Shown here: piece after piece, positions 35,601-47,600 of the stretch
How positions within the stretch are numbered: position 1 is the stretch's first letter
Layout of the letters: each line of letters begins with the position of its first letter
Source: Rubripirellula reticaptiva
Lineage (GTDB): Bacteria > Planctomycetota > Planctomycetia > Pirellulales > Pirellulaceae
Assembly: GCF_007860175.1 (NCBI RefSeq)
Contig: NZ_SJPX01000004.1
Location: 967,781 to 1,031,780, forward strand
DNA length: 64,000 nucleotides
Direction of reading: 5' to 3'
The notes under the pieces: generated by a model
Told to the model about the DNA's origin: nothing
The model's database searches: none
What the model saw: the letters and a program-made list of their open reading frames with translations, nothing else
Translations under genes and position numbers: made by a program

Positions 35601-38600
35601 TCGCCCAAGGCCAGGTCTTGGAAGTCCACGCCCGGATCGAACGAGTAATTGCCGTTGGACTGGACCGTCACGCTACCTTCGCTGGTGTTGCTGGTCAGCG
35701 TGTAGGTGTGCGTATCGTTGGTATCCGCATCGGTTTCACTGAGCGTGCCGTTGACGACCGCGCCGTCTTCGGTGGCCGTGTTGGTGCCGGCTTGCGCCAC
35801 CGGTCCGTCGTTGGTCCCCGTGACCGTGATCACCCCGTTGGCCTGGCTGGTGGCGCCGTTGTTGTCAGCGACTTCATAGGTGAAGGTCACGTCACGTGTC
35901 TCGCCCAGCGCCAAGTCTTGGAAATCGGCGCCCGGATCGAAGGAGTAATTACCGTTGGCCTGAACGGTGACACTGCCTTCGGCTGTGTTGCTGATCAGCG
36001 TGTAGGTATGCACATCGTTAGTGTCAACATCGGTTTCACTGAGCGTTCCGTTGACGACCGCTCCATCTTCGGTGGCCGTGTTCACTCCCGCTTGCGCCAC
36101 CGGACCGTCATTGGTTCCCGTCACGGTGATCACAACATTGGCCTGGCTGGTGGCGCCGTTGTTATCGGCGACTTCATAGGTAAAGGTCACATCACGGGTT
36201 TCACCGAGTGCCAGGTCTTGGAAGTCAGCGCCCGGATCGAACGAGTAGTTGCCGTTGGCGAGGACGGTGACGCTACCTTCGGCTGTGTTGCTGATCAACG
36301 CGTAGCTATGCGTGTCGCTCGTGTCAGCATCGGTTTCACTGAGCGTTCCGTTAACCGTCGCACCATCTTCGGTGGCCGAATGGGTTCCTGCTTGCGCCAA
36401 AGGGCCGTCGTTGGTTCCGTTGACCGTGATCACCACGTCTTGCGAGTCGGTCGCTCCTTGGCTGTCGGTGACCGTGATCGTGTAGGTCAACGTCAACGAT
36501 TCGCCGACGGCCAGGTAGTCAAACGATTCGCTGGCCGAGTTGAATGCCCATGTGAGCTGGTCGACCGTTTCGGTTCCGTCCAGCACACTCGCGGTGGATG
36601 TTAACATCGCTAGGAGTGCCGCGTTGTTGGATCCTAAACCGGTGGTGGTTCCGCTGGAAACGACCCCGGTGACTGACGACGACACCAAGTCGCTGAGATC
36701 CAGATCGGTGGTCGTTAGCGTGCCGCTGGTGTTTATCGTCGTATCGGTCTCTGTCAATGCTTCGGCAGCACTGTCACCGACTTCGATCGTGACAACGGGA
36801 GCATCGTTGGTGCCGTTGATCGTGATCACCACGTCATGGGTATCGGTCGCCCCTTGGCTGTCGGTGACCGTGATTGTGTACGTCAGTGTCAGTGATTCGC
36901 CGACCGCCAAGTAGTCGAAAGATTCACTGGCGGAATTGAATGCCCAAGTGAGCTGGTCAACCGTTTCGGTGCCGTCCAGAACGGTGGCGGTGGACGTCAA
37001 CATCGCCAGTAACGCCGCGTTGCCCGACGCCAGACCCGTGGTGGTTCCGCTGGAGACGACACTGCTGACGGTCGAAGTCACCGTGTCGGAGAGGTCGAGG
37101 TCGGTAACGGTCAATGTGCCCGATGTTGTCAGCGTCGTGTCGGTCTCACTGATCGAGTCGGCTGCGTTGTCACCGGTTTCTACGGAAACCACGGGCAGGT
37201 CATTCGCACCGCTGATGGTGATGACAACGTCTTGGGTATCCGTCGCCCCTTGGCTGTCGGTGACCGTGATCGTGTAAGTCAGAACCAGGGACTCGCCATC
37301 AGACAGGTAGTCAAAGTGCTCACTGCCAGAATTAAAGTTCCAAGTCAGCGTGTCGACGGTTTCGGAATTGTCCAAAACACTGGCCGTTGAACTAAGCATG
37401 GCCAATAGGGCTGCGTTGTTCGACCCAAGTCCGGTGGTATCGCCACTGGCAACCACGCCACTGACGGTAGAGGCGACCGTATCGGATAGATCCAGATCAG
37501 TGGTCGTCAATGTACCCGTGCTCGTCAACGTCACGCTGTTCTCGGTCAACGAATCGGCCGCACTGTCGCCTGCTTCGATGGTGACAACGGACGCGTCGTT
37601 GGTTCCGTTGATCGTGATCACGACGTCTTGAGTGTCGGTGGCTCCTTGGCTGTCGGTGATGGTGATCGTGTAGGTCAACGTTAGCGACTCACCAACGGCT
37701 AGATGGCCGAATGACTCTGTGCTGGAATTGAAGTTCCAAGTCAGTTTGTCGGAGGTCTCGGTGGCATCCAATACGTTGTTGGTCGACGTCAGCATGGCCA
37801 ATAGGGCTGCGTTGTCCGAGCCAAGTCCCGTCGTTGTTCCGCCCGCAACGACTCCGGTCACGCCCGAGGTCACTAAATCCGTCAGGTCGAGGTCGGAGAC
37901 CGAAAGTGTTCCGGAACTTGTCAGCGTCGTGTCAGTTTCGGTCAACGACTCTGCCGCACTGTCGCCAAGTTGAACCGAAACATCCGGAGTGTCGTTGGTG
38001 CCAGTGATCGTGATGGTGACGGTTTCCGTATCACTGAGCGGGGTACCGTCATCGTCGGTGGCGCTGACGGTGTAAGTCAGTGCCAACGTCTCGCCATCAG
38101 CCAAGAAGTCGAACGCTTCGCTGCCGGAATTGAAGTTCCATGTCAGCGTGTCGGTGGTCTCGGTTCCATCGAGAATCGCGGTCGGAGTGACTGTTAAGAA
38201 ACTCTTGATCGTCGAGTTGGTGAGGGTTCCTGGAACGCTAGCCGAGCCGGTGCCAGTGACCGCAACCGAGTCGACAGCTGCCGTCACATTGTCGGTGCGG
38301 TCGATGTCGGAGATCGTCAGTGTGCCGCTGTCGGTCAGTCCTGCATCGGTTTCCGTCAACGATGAAGAGTCCGGCCCATCGGTGATGACCGGTGCGTCGT
38401 TCGTGCCGTTGATCGTGATCGTGACTTCTTGCGTATCGGTCGCACCTTGGCTGTCGGTGACCGTGATCGTGTATGTCAGCGTGAGTGATTCGCCGGTTGC
38501 CAGGTAGTCAAACGATTCGCTGGCCGAGTTGAATGCCCATGTGAGCTGGTCGGTCAATTCAGTCGCATCGAGTACATTCGCGGTCGAAGTCAGCATTGCC

Positions 38601-41600
38601 AGAAGTGCGGCGTTGTTCGAGCCCAGACCCGTGGTTGTGCCACTGGCCACGACGCCCGTGACGCTGGAGGTCACGACATCGCTCAAGTCGGAATCGTCGA
38701 CCGTCAGTGTTCCCGAAGTCGTCAGCGTCGTGTCGGTTTCGGTCAACGACTCTGCCGCACTGTCGCCAAGTTGAACGGAAACGACCGGAGCGTCGTTGGT
38801 TCCCGTGATCGTGACTGTGACGGTTTCGGTGTCCGATAGCGGGGTGCCGTCGTCATCGGTCGCGCTGACCGTATAAGTCATTACCAACGTCTCGCCATCA
38901 GCCAAGAAGTCGAACGCTTCGCTGCCGGAATTGAAGTTCCATGTCAGCGTGTCGGTGGTCTCGGTGCCATCGAGGATCGCGGCCGGAGTGACTGTTAAGA
39001 AACTCTTGAGCGTCGCGTTGGTGAGGGTTCCTGGAACGCTGGCCGAGCCGGTGCCAGTGACTGCAACCGAGTCGACGGCTGCCGTCACATTGTCGGTGCG
39101 GTCGATGTCGGAGATCGTCAATGTGCCGCTGTCGGTCAGTCCAGAATCAGTTTCCGTCAACGATGAAGTGTCCGGCCCATCGGTGATGACCGGTGCGTCG
39201 TTCGTGCCGTTGATCGTGATCGTGACGTCTTGCGTATCGATCGCACCTTGGCTGTCGGTAACCGTGATCGTGTAAGTCAGAGTGAGTGATTCGCCGGTTG
39301 CCAAGTAGTCGAACACTTCGCTGCCGGAGTTGAAATCCCAAGTCAGTTGACCGCTGGTTTGCGAAGCATTCAATACAGATCCGGTCGAAGACAGCATCGC
39401 TAGCAAAGCTGTATTGTCGGAGCCCAAGCCGGTCGTGTTGCCAGTTACGACTAAACCGGTAACGGCGGACGTCACCGGATCGCTGAGATCGACGTCGGTG
39501 ACCGTCAACGTGCCCGATGTGCTGAGTGTGGTGTCAGTTTCGCTGATGGAGCTGGCGGCACTATCGCCAACTTCGATGCTAATCACCGGTTCATCGTTGC
39601 GGCCTTCGATCGTAACGGTGATTTGTGTCGTCGAAGTCGCACCGCTGGCATCGACGGTTGTGTAGGTGAAGACGTCATTGATTGTGTCGCTGGACGTGAG
39701 CAAGGCTTGAACTGCGGCGTTGCTGTTGTCGACCGTGTAGTTGTAGTTTCCACTAGCGTCGATGTTGATCACACCATAACTACCCGAGACATTGGAGCCG
39801 ACGTTGCCGCTCGCTGATCCGGCGACTCCCGCCACAACGCCTGAGACGTTTTTCGTGTCGCCGCTATCCACGTCCGTATCGTTCGTCAGCACATTGCCGG
39901 ACGGATTCGTGCCCGCGGTTGCGTTGTTCAATCCTCCTGCTTCGACGGCTGTGGCTGAGTCCGCGTTGGCGACGGGGTTGTCATTGGCTCCGCGGACGGT
40001 GATCGTGATTTGCGTTGTCGATTCCTGTCCACCGGCGTCTTTGACGGTGTAGGAGAAAACTTCGCTCAACGTATCGCTGGTCGTTCGCAGGGCTTGTACG
40101 GCGGCGTTGTTCTCGTCGATCTCGTAGGTATAACTTCCGTTGGCCGCGAGCGTGATGCTGCCGTAGGTGCCGGCAAACGAGTTGCCGATGTTGCCGCTGG
40201 TTGAACCGACGACGCCTTGTGCAACACCGGTGACGGACCACGTGTCACCGGCGTCGACTTGATCGTCGTTGGTCAGTACGTTTCCGGTCGCATCGCTGCC
40301 AGCGTTCGCGTTGGCGACGCCGCCGGATTCATAGGCCGTGCCAAAGTCCGCGAACGCGACTGGCGCATCATCAGCACCTTGGATCGTGACGGTAACCTGT
40401 GTCGTCGATTCGGCGCCGGACGCGTCTTGGACGGTGTAGGTGAATGTGTCGGTTAGCGTGTCGCTGATGGAGAGTAGATCCTGGACGGCCGCGTTGCTGT
40501 TGTCGACGGTGTAAGTGTACGAACCGTTGGATGCGATGTTGATTGTGCCGTAAAGACCCGACACGCTCGCGCCGACATTGCCGCTGGCCGTGCCGACGAT
40601 GCCCGCCGACACGCCGCTGACGTTTTTGGTATCCCCCGCGTCGGCGTCGGTGTCGTTGTCCAACACGTTGCCGGTTGGATTGGCACCCGCGGTGCCGTTG
40701 GCCGTACCGCTGGCTTCGACCGCAGTGGCGGTGTCAGCGACCGCGACGATGTTTTCGTTCGCGCCGTGAACCGTCACGGTGATTTGCGTGGTCGATGTAA
40801 GTCCGTCGGTATCTTGGAAAGTGTACGTGAAGACGTCATCGAGCGTGTCGCCGCTGGTGCGCAGTGCTTGGACGGCGGCATTGTTATTGTCGACATTGTA
40901 AGTGTACGAGCCGTCAGAGTTGATTGTGATCTCGCCGTACGACCCCGTGACGTTCGATCCGACGCTTCCCGATGCGCTGACTTGCACACCGGAGGCCACA
41001 CCGACGACTGTTTTCGTATCTGCCGCGTCGACATCGGTGTCATTGGTCAAGACATTACCCGTCGGATTCGCACCCGCGGTCGCATTGCCGTCGCCGCCAC
41101 TCTCGTAGGCATCGGCGATATCAGCCACCGCCGTCGGCGTGTCGTTGGAGCCTTCAATGGTGATCGTGATTTCGGCAGTGCTAGTCGCTCCGGCGGTGTC
41201 TGCGGCTTGGTAGCTGAAGATTTCTTGCAACGTATCGCTGGTCGTTCGCAGGGCTTGAACAGCGGCGTTATTTTCGTTGATAACATACGTGTACGAGCCG
41301 TCATTGTTGATGACGATACTGCCGTAGGTGCCGGTCACACTCGCACCGACGCTGCCACTGGGCGACGAGACGCTGCCCGCCGCCACGCCGGTGACGGTTT
41401 TTGTATCGCCGCTGTCGACGTCCGCGTCATTGGTCAATACGTTGCCGGTTGCGTTGCTGCCGGCGGCTGCATTGTTCAAGCCGCCCGCTTCGGTTGCGGT
41501 GCCGGTGTCGTCGACCGCGAAGATGTCATCGTTTTGGCCGTCGACCGTGATGGTTAATTGCGTGTAGGACTCGTTGTCCAAGTCGTCCTTCATCGTGTAG

Positions 41601-44600
41601 GTGAAGACGTCGGTAACGTGATCACCGGCGGTCAACAACGCTTCGACGGCTGGGTTATCGTTGTCCAGTGTGTAGGTGTAAGTTCCGTCGCTGTTGATGA
41701 CGACGGTGCCGTAAGTGCCCGTGACGGTGGTGCCAACATTACCCGTCGATGCCCCGGTGTTGCCCACCGCGACGCCAGTCACGGTTTTTCCGTTGTTGGA
41801 CACATCGTTGTCCAGCACATTGCCCGATGGATTGGATCCCGTCGTTGCGTTGGCCGTTCCACCATCTTCGACGGCTGTGGCCATGTCGGCTTCGGCGACC
41901 GGCAAGTCGGTGCGACCGTCAATCGCGATGACGATTTGGGTCGTGGATTCGAGTCCGTCTGTGTCGCGAACCGTGTACGTGAATGTTTCGCTCAGCGACT
42001 CGCCGTCGTTGAGAGCTTCGACGGTTGCATTGTCGTTGTCGAGCGTGTAGGTGTAAGTACCGTTGCTGTTGATGACGATGCTGCCGTAGGAGCCCGTGAT
42101 CGCGCTGCCAACGTTGCCGCTGGTGGACGATTGCACGCCGAAGTCCGCGCCGACGACGGTTTTGGTATCGCCCGCGTCGACGTCCGTGTCGTTGGTCAAC
42201 ACATTCCCGCTCGGGTCGGTGCCCGAAATGTTGTTGTAGATTCCGCTGGCTTCGATCGCGGTGGCTGTATTGGCGACTGCAACGGGCGCGTCGTTCGCGC
42301 CGGTGATGGTCACGGTGACTTCGGCTGTTGATTTAACACCGGCCGTGTCCTGCATCGTGTACGTGAAGACTTCGCTCAGCGATTGACCGGATGTTCGCAG
42401 CGCCTGAACGGCGGCGTTGTTGTTGTCGACGGCAAAGGTGTACGAACCGTCGCCAGCGATCGTCATCGTGCCGTACGATCCGTCGACGCCCGTCGCGACC
42501 GAACCCGATGCCGACGCTTGTGAACCGGCGGCGACTCCAACAACGGTCTTGGTATCGCCCGAGTCGGTGTCGGTGTCGTTCGTCAATACGTTGCCGCTGG
42601 GGTTGGTGCCTGCGGTGCCGTTGGCGGTTCCACCCGCTTCACTCGCCGTGATGCTATCGTCGAACGCGATCGGAGCGTCGTTCTTGCCTTGAATCGTGAC
42701 GGTGGCCTGCGTCGTCGAACTCGCACCGTCGGTGTCCTGTATCGTGTAGGTGAACACATCTTGCAAGGTATCCGAAGGGCTTCGTAACGCTTCGACGGCG
42801 GCGTTGTTGTTATCGACGTTGTAAGTGAACGATCCGTTGGCGTTGATCGTGATGCCACCGTAAGTGCCGGTTACCGATGAAGCCACGTTGCCGCTGGCTG
42901 AACCGGCCGTGCCCGCGACGACGCCGACCACCGTTTTCGTATCTCCCGCGTCGACATCGGTGTCGTTGGTCAACACGTTGCCGGTCGGATCCGTTCCCGC
43001 ACTCGCATTGCCGACGCCGCCGGCTTCGATCGCGGTGGAGTTGTCTGCGACGGCCACAGGTGCATCATTTTGCCCGTGAATCGTCAGCACGATTTGCGTC
43101 GACGACGAAGCGCCGCCGGAGTCTTCGACGGTGTAGGTGAATGTGTCGGTAATCGTTTGTCCGGACGTCCGCAGTGCTTGCACGTTCGCGTTGTTTTCGT
43201 CGACCGTGTAGGTGTAGCTGCCGTCGGAAGCGATGCTGAGCGAACCGTACGTGCCGCTGACCGAGGTTCCGACGTTGCCGCTGGCCGATGCGACCGTCCC
43301 GGAAGCGACGCCGATCACGTTCAACACGTCGCCGTTGTCTTTCTCGATATCGTTGTCGAGAACGTTTCCTGTAGCGTCGCTGCCCGCGGTCGCATTATTG
43401 ACGCCGCCCGCTTCGGTCGCGTCGTCGGCATCCGCCACCGCGATAACGGCATCGTTGACGTCCGTGACGACGATCGATGCGTTGGCTGTCTCGGTCGAAT
43501 AAGCCGTCGTGCCGCCGCGTGATGTCGAATCGGCATAGCTTGTTGATCCCGACGCGGATGCCGTGCCAGTGGTTTGATCCCAAGCGACAAAAGCGAACGT
43601 GGCCGTTTCACCGTTGAACGTATCGGGCATGTAGCGAACGTCTGCACTCGCCGAGAGCAATAACGCAGACGCATCCGAGACCGTTCCGAAGTCCGTCCAT
43701 ACGGTGCCGTTGGTCGAGTACTGCCAGGTCCCATTGCCGGTCACGCTGGTGATCGCAATGCCTTTGGCGGCACCGTTGTCGACGTCCGCCCAGCTCGCTG
43801 ACGTCAGGATCGAGTCCACGTCGGTAGGCGTCGACGCGGTGTCTTCGTTGGTGGATGCAAGGTTGACGGTCGCGCTATCGAGAATCGTAGGCGAGTCATT
43901 GACACTCGTCACCGTGATGCGTGCCGTGCCGATTTCGTCGCTGAACGCCGTGGTTCCGCCGTTGGCGGCCGTGTTGACTTTGGTTCCCGCCGTAGAGCCA
44001 TCGGTGCGATCCCAAGCGACGAACGTCAAATCAGAAGTCTCACCATTTTCGCCGTCTGGAATGAATCGCAGCATGTCGGTATCACGCAGCACGAGCGAGT
44101 TGGCGGTGCTGACCGCGCCGACGCTGTTCCAGTTCGATCCGCCGTCGAGCGAATATTCCCAGTGGCCGTTGCTGACGCTGATGCCATGAATCGCGATGCC
44201 TTCGACGGCTCCCGCATCAACATCCGTGATGCCAAAACCCGCGTTGCTGGCGATGATCGACGCGACCGTATCGCCGGTCGAACTCGTTTGATCTTCATTG
44301 ATACCCGTTAGCGTATAAACGCCTGCGGAGTCATCGAGATCGGGGGAGTCATTGACCGCCGTGATATCGACGTTGACGGTGCCAAAGTCGATGTCACTGC
44401 CGCCACCAACGCCCGTGTTGCCGTTGTCATTGACTTTTACATTGATCGTGTCGACGTCGTTGCCGTTGAGGTTCGCGGTGCTGTGCAGGTACTGGACGTT
44501 GCTTGCCGTGTTCAGATACGCATTCAAATTCACTTGCGTGCCCGTCAACGTGATCGCGCCAGTGCCGTTGCCGCCAATCGTGATGCCCGTTCCTGCTGCC

Positions 44601-47600
44601 GCCGTCAGATTGCCTCCGGTCGAAGTGGTCAACTTAACCGTCAGCGAACCGCTCGATGCATCCACATCACTCAAGTCGATCGCCGACAAATCAACATTGC
44701 TGGACACGTCTTCGGTGACAGTGATATCGGATGGCAAACTTCCCGCGTTCGTCGGATCGTCGTTGACCGCAGTAATCGTCAGATCGGCTGTTTCCTGATC
44801 GGCGGAAAACGCTGTGGTACCACCGTTGGTGCTGGCATCCTGCAACGATCCGTTTGTGCCGACGCTACGATCCCACGCACGGAAAGTGATCGCGTTGTTG
44901 ATCGTTCCGTTGTAGTTCGAATCGCTCTGGAAGTAGACGCGCGTATTGCTGGCCGCGTTCAGCACTCGCGCGGACGATTCGGAAACCGCGCCCACAGCAT
45001 TCCACGTCGTGCCGCTGTCAGTTGTGTACCACCAAGTCCCGTTGGTGGTGTCGGCCGCTGTGATGGCCACGCCCGTTTGAGGGCTCGCATCGACGTCCGT
45101 CACGTTCCCGCCAATCGAAACCAAGTCGGTAATTACGGTGCCCACTGCGCCGACCGGGGGTCCCGCGTCTTCGGCTTGCGTGGTCAGCGTGACTGTGCCG
45201 CTATTATCCAGGACCGGAGCATCATTGACGTCGGTCGTCGTGATGGCAACCGATTCAATGTCCGTACTGAACGCCGTGCTGCCGCCATTGGTCGTGGTGT
45301 CGACCTTCGTGCCTGCGGTGCCGCTCGTTTGATCCCATGCTCGGAATTCTAGGGTCCGATCGGTGACGTTCCCGTTCTGACCATCGGGTGCAAAGCGAAT
45401 CAAGTCGGTGGCTCGCAACAACAGGGCTTCGCTTTCCGAAACGGTGCCGACGCTATTCCAATTGGTTCCGCCATCAGTGGAGTATTCCCAGAGACCACGC
45501 CCATTATTACGAGTCGTGATCGCGATGCCCTCAACGGAACCAGAATCAACATCGCTGATGGGATTGCCGCTATCACTGGCCAACATTTGGGCCACCGTCA
45601 CGCCCGCGTTGTTGACGTCATCTTCTGTAATCGTGGGAAGCCGCAAGTCGCCACTGTTGTCCAGCACTGGCGCGTCGTTGACGGCAATCACATTTTCGGT
45701 TCGAGTGTCCACCGAACTCGTGCCACCGTCGCCGTCGGTCACTTGCATCGAAATGGTGCGCTGCGCCGTGCTCGGATCTTCTGAGACGCTCTTGAACGAA
45801 ACCCTTCGAGCGACTTTTTCGACGTCCGTTTGGTCCGCGTTCGCATTGAATGTAACCACCAGTGGATCAGCATCACTGGTTCCGCCGGCGATTGTGCCAA
45901 TCGTGACACCGTCAATCAAAATGTTGTTTCCCACAACATTCACTTGACCTGCGCCGGTTCCCTCCGCGAGGACCTCCAATCGATCGGTTGACTCACCATT
46001 GTTGGAAATCCACGTGGTCAACTCACCGCCATCGAAATCCAGTCCGTTGGCGTCCGTGATGGATGCGAACGCATCGATGAACACTCCAACCCCGTTTTCG
46101 AAATATGTTCCACCGCCGGGGCCGAGCGATAGGACGGGCGCAACGTTTGTGTTTGTGATCGTGACTCGGTGATCGGCCGTGAAATCCATGTATGCCGGAG
46201 CGCTGATTCCCGTGGCATAGTCATCGATATAGACGCCTGTTGTGCCATCGTATCGCCGAATCACATTGCTGTTTTGATCCGCGACATACAGATTTCCGTC
46301 CGGTCCAAAGTCCACGCCTGCCGCCAAGGTCAACCCGCCCGTTCCGTTGGCGATGAACGTTGTGATTGCTCCCGTGGCCGTGTTCACCCGCAACACACCG
46401 GATGTGCTACCGACATAAAGATTTCCGTCGGGACCGATGGTCAGGTCTTCAGCACCGCTGATACTCCCAACGGTGAATGTTGCGTCCAGGACGCCTGTTG
46501 TCGCATCGTAACGAACAACGCCCGCGCTGCCTCGATGGGCGACATAGAGGAATCCATCGTCACTGAATTCGATCCCCAATGGACTGCTCAAACCCGATGG
46601 GACGAAATCGTCGGTATAGGCTCCCGTCGTGCCATCGAAACGCACGATTCGGCCGGCACCGTAGTCGGCGACGTACAGATTTCCGTCCGGGCCAAAGGCC
46701 ATGCCTGCGGGATTGTTCAAGTTCGGATCACTCGCCGGAACGAACGTACCAATGAGCGTGCCGTTTGGCTGGTATTCGAGGATATTGCCCGAGTCGAGTC
46801 CGCCGACCAAATAGTTACCATTTGGCATGCGAACAGTGTTGGCATGCCCAAAGATTCCATCTGAGGAGGGAGCGAAGGTGCCCACGAACGTACCGTCCAT
46901 ACCGTCGTACTCGTTGACGTAGTCGCCACCGTAGGCAGGTGCCAGCATGTTCGCTTCAAAATACTGCCCATCATCGTCGATCGCACTGACAGTGATATCG
47001 AACGTCAGCCCGGCCGCATCGTTCGAATAGACGTGGGTGACCGACGCGGGGTCACCGGCGTAGGTGACGATGGAGCCGTCACCCCAATTGACGATCCAAG
47101 TGCTGATCGTGTCGTTGCCAGGGTCGACGTCGGTCAACGTCAGGGTATAAGTCGTTCCGCCACCTGCCGTCGCGTTTCCCGAGACGCTCAGGACGGGCGC
47201 CACGTTGACGATGGTCAAGCTGGTCGATGCATTGACCACGCCGCCGTTTCCGTCATCGACCTGGAGACCAATTGTGTAGACGCCATCGTCATCGACGCCC
47301 AGTCCAACCAGAGTGGACCATGTCACGGTTTCCGTCGCATTCGTCGTGACCAGATCGTCATACTGACCATCATTGTCGAGATCCCAGCGATACGTCAGGC
47401 TGTCGCCGTCCACGTCGCTCGACCCCGAAGCGTCCAGATTGAGTGCGTCACCTTCGTTGATCGTGTAAGCACCACCGTGGTCAGTCGTAGGATTGTCATT
47501 GACCGACGTCATGTTGACGGTGACGTACGCGTTGGTGAACAGCGCGCCCCCCGTGCCTTGGGTGTCGCTGCTGTTGCCATCATTGGCATTGATCGTGATG

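Noticed and set aside
35318-36604. 428-codon plus-strand open frame with internal repeats
   Set aside because: It lies antisense to the ATEDG repeat array; its own repeats mirror those of the giant gene and the translation resembles no protein.
34820-43453. CRISPR-like or satellite DNA
   Set aside because: The regular 300-400 bp periods are protein-coding repeats in one unbroken reading frame; no short repeats with unique spacers are present.
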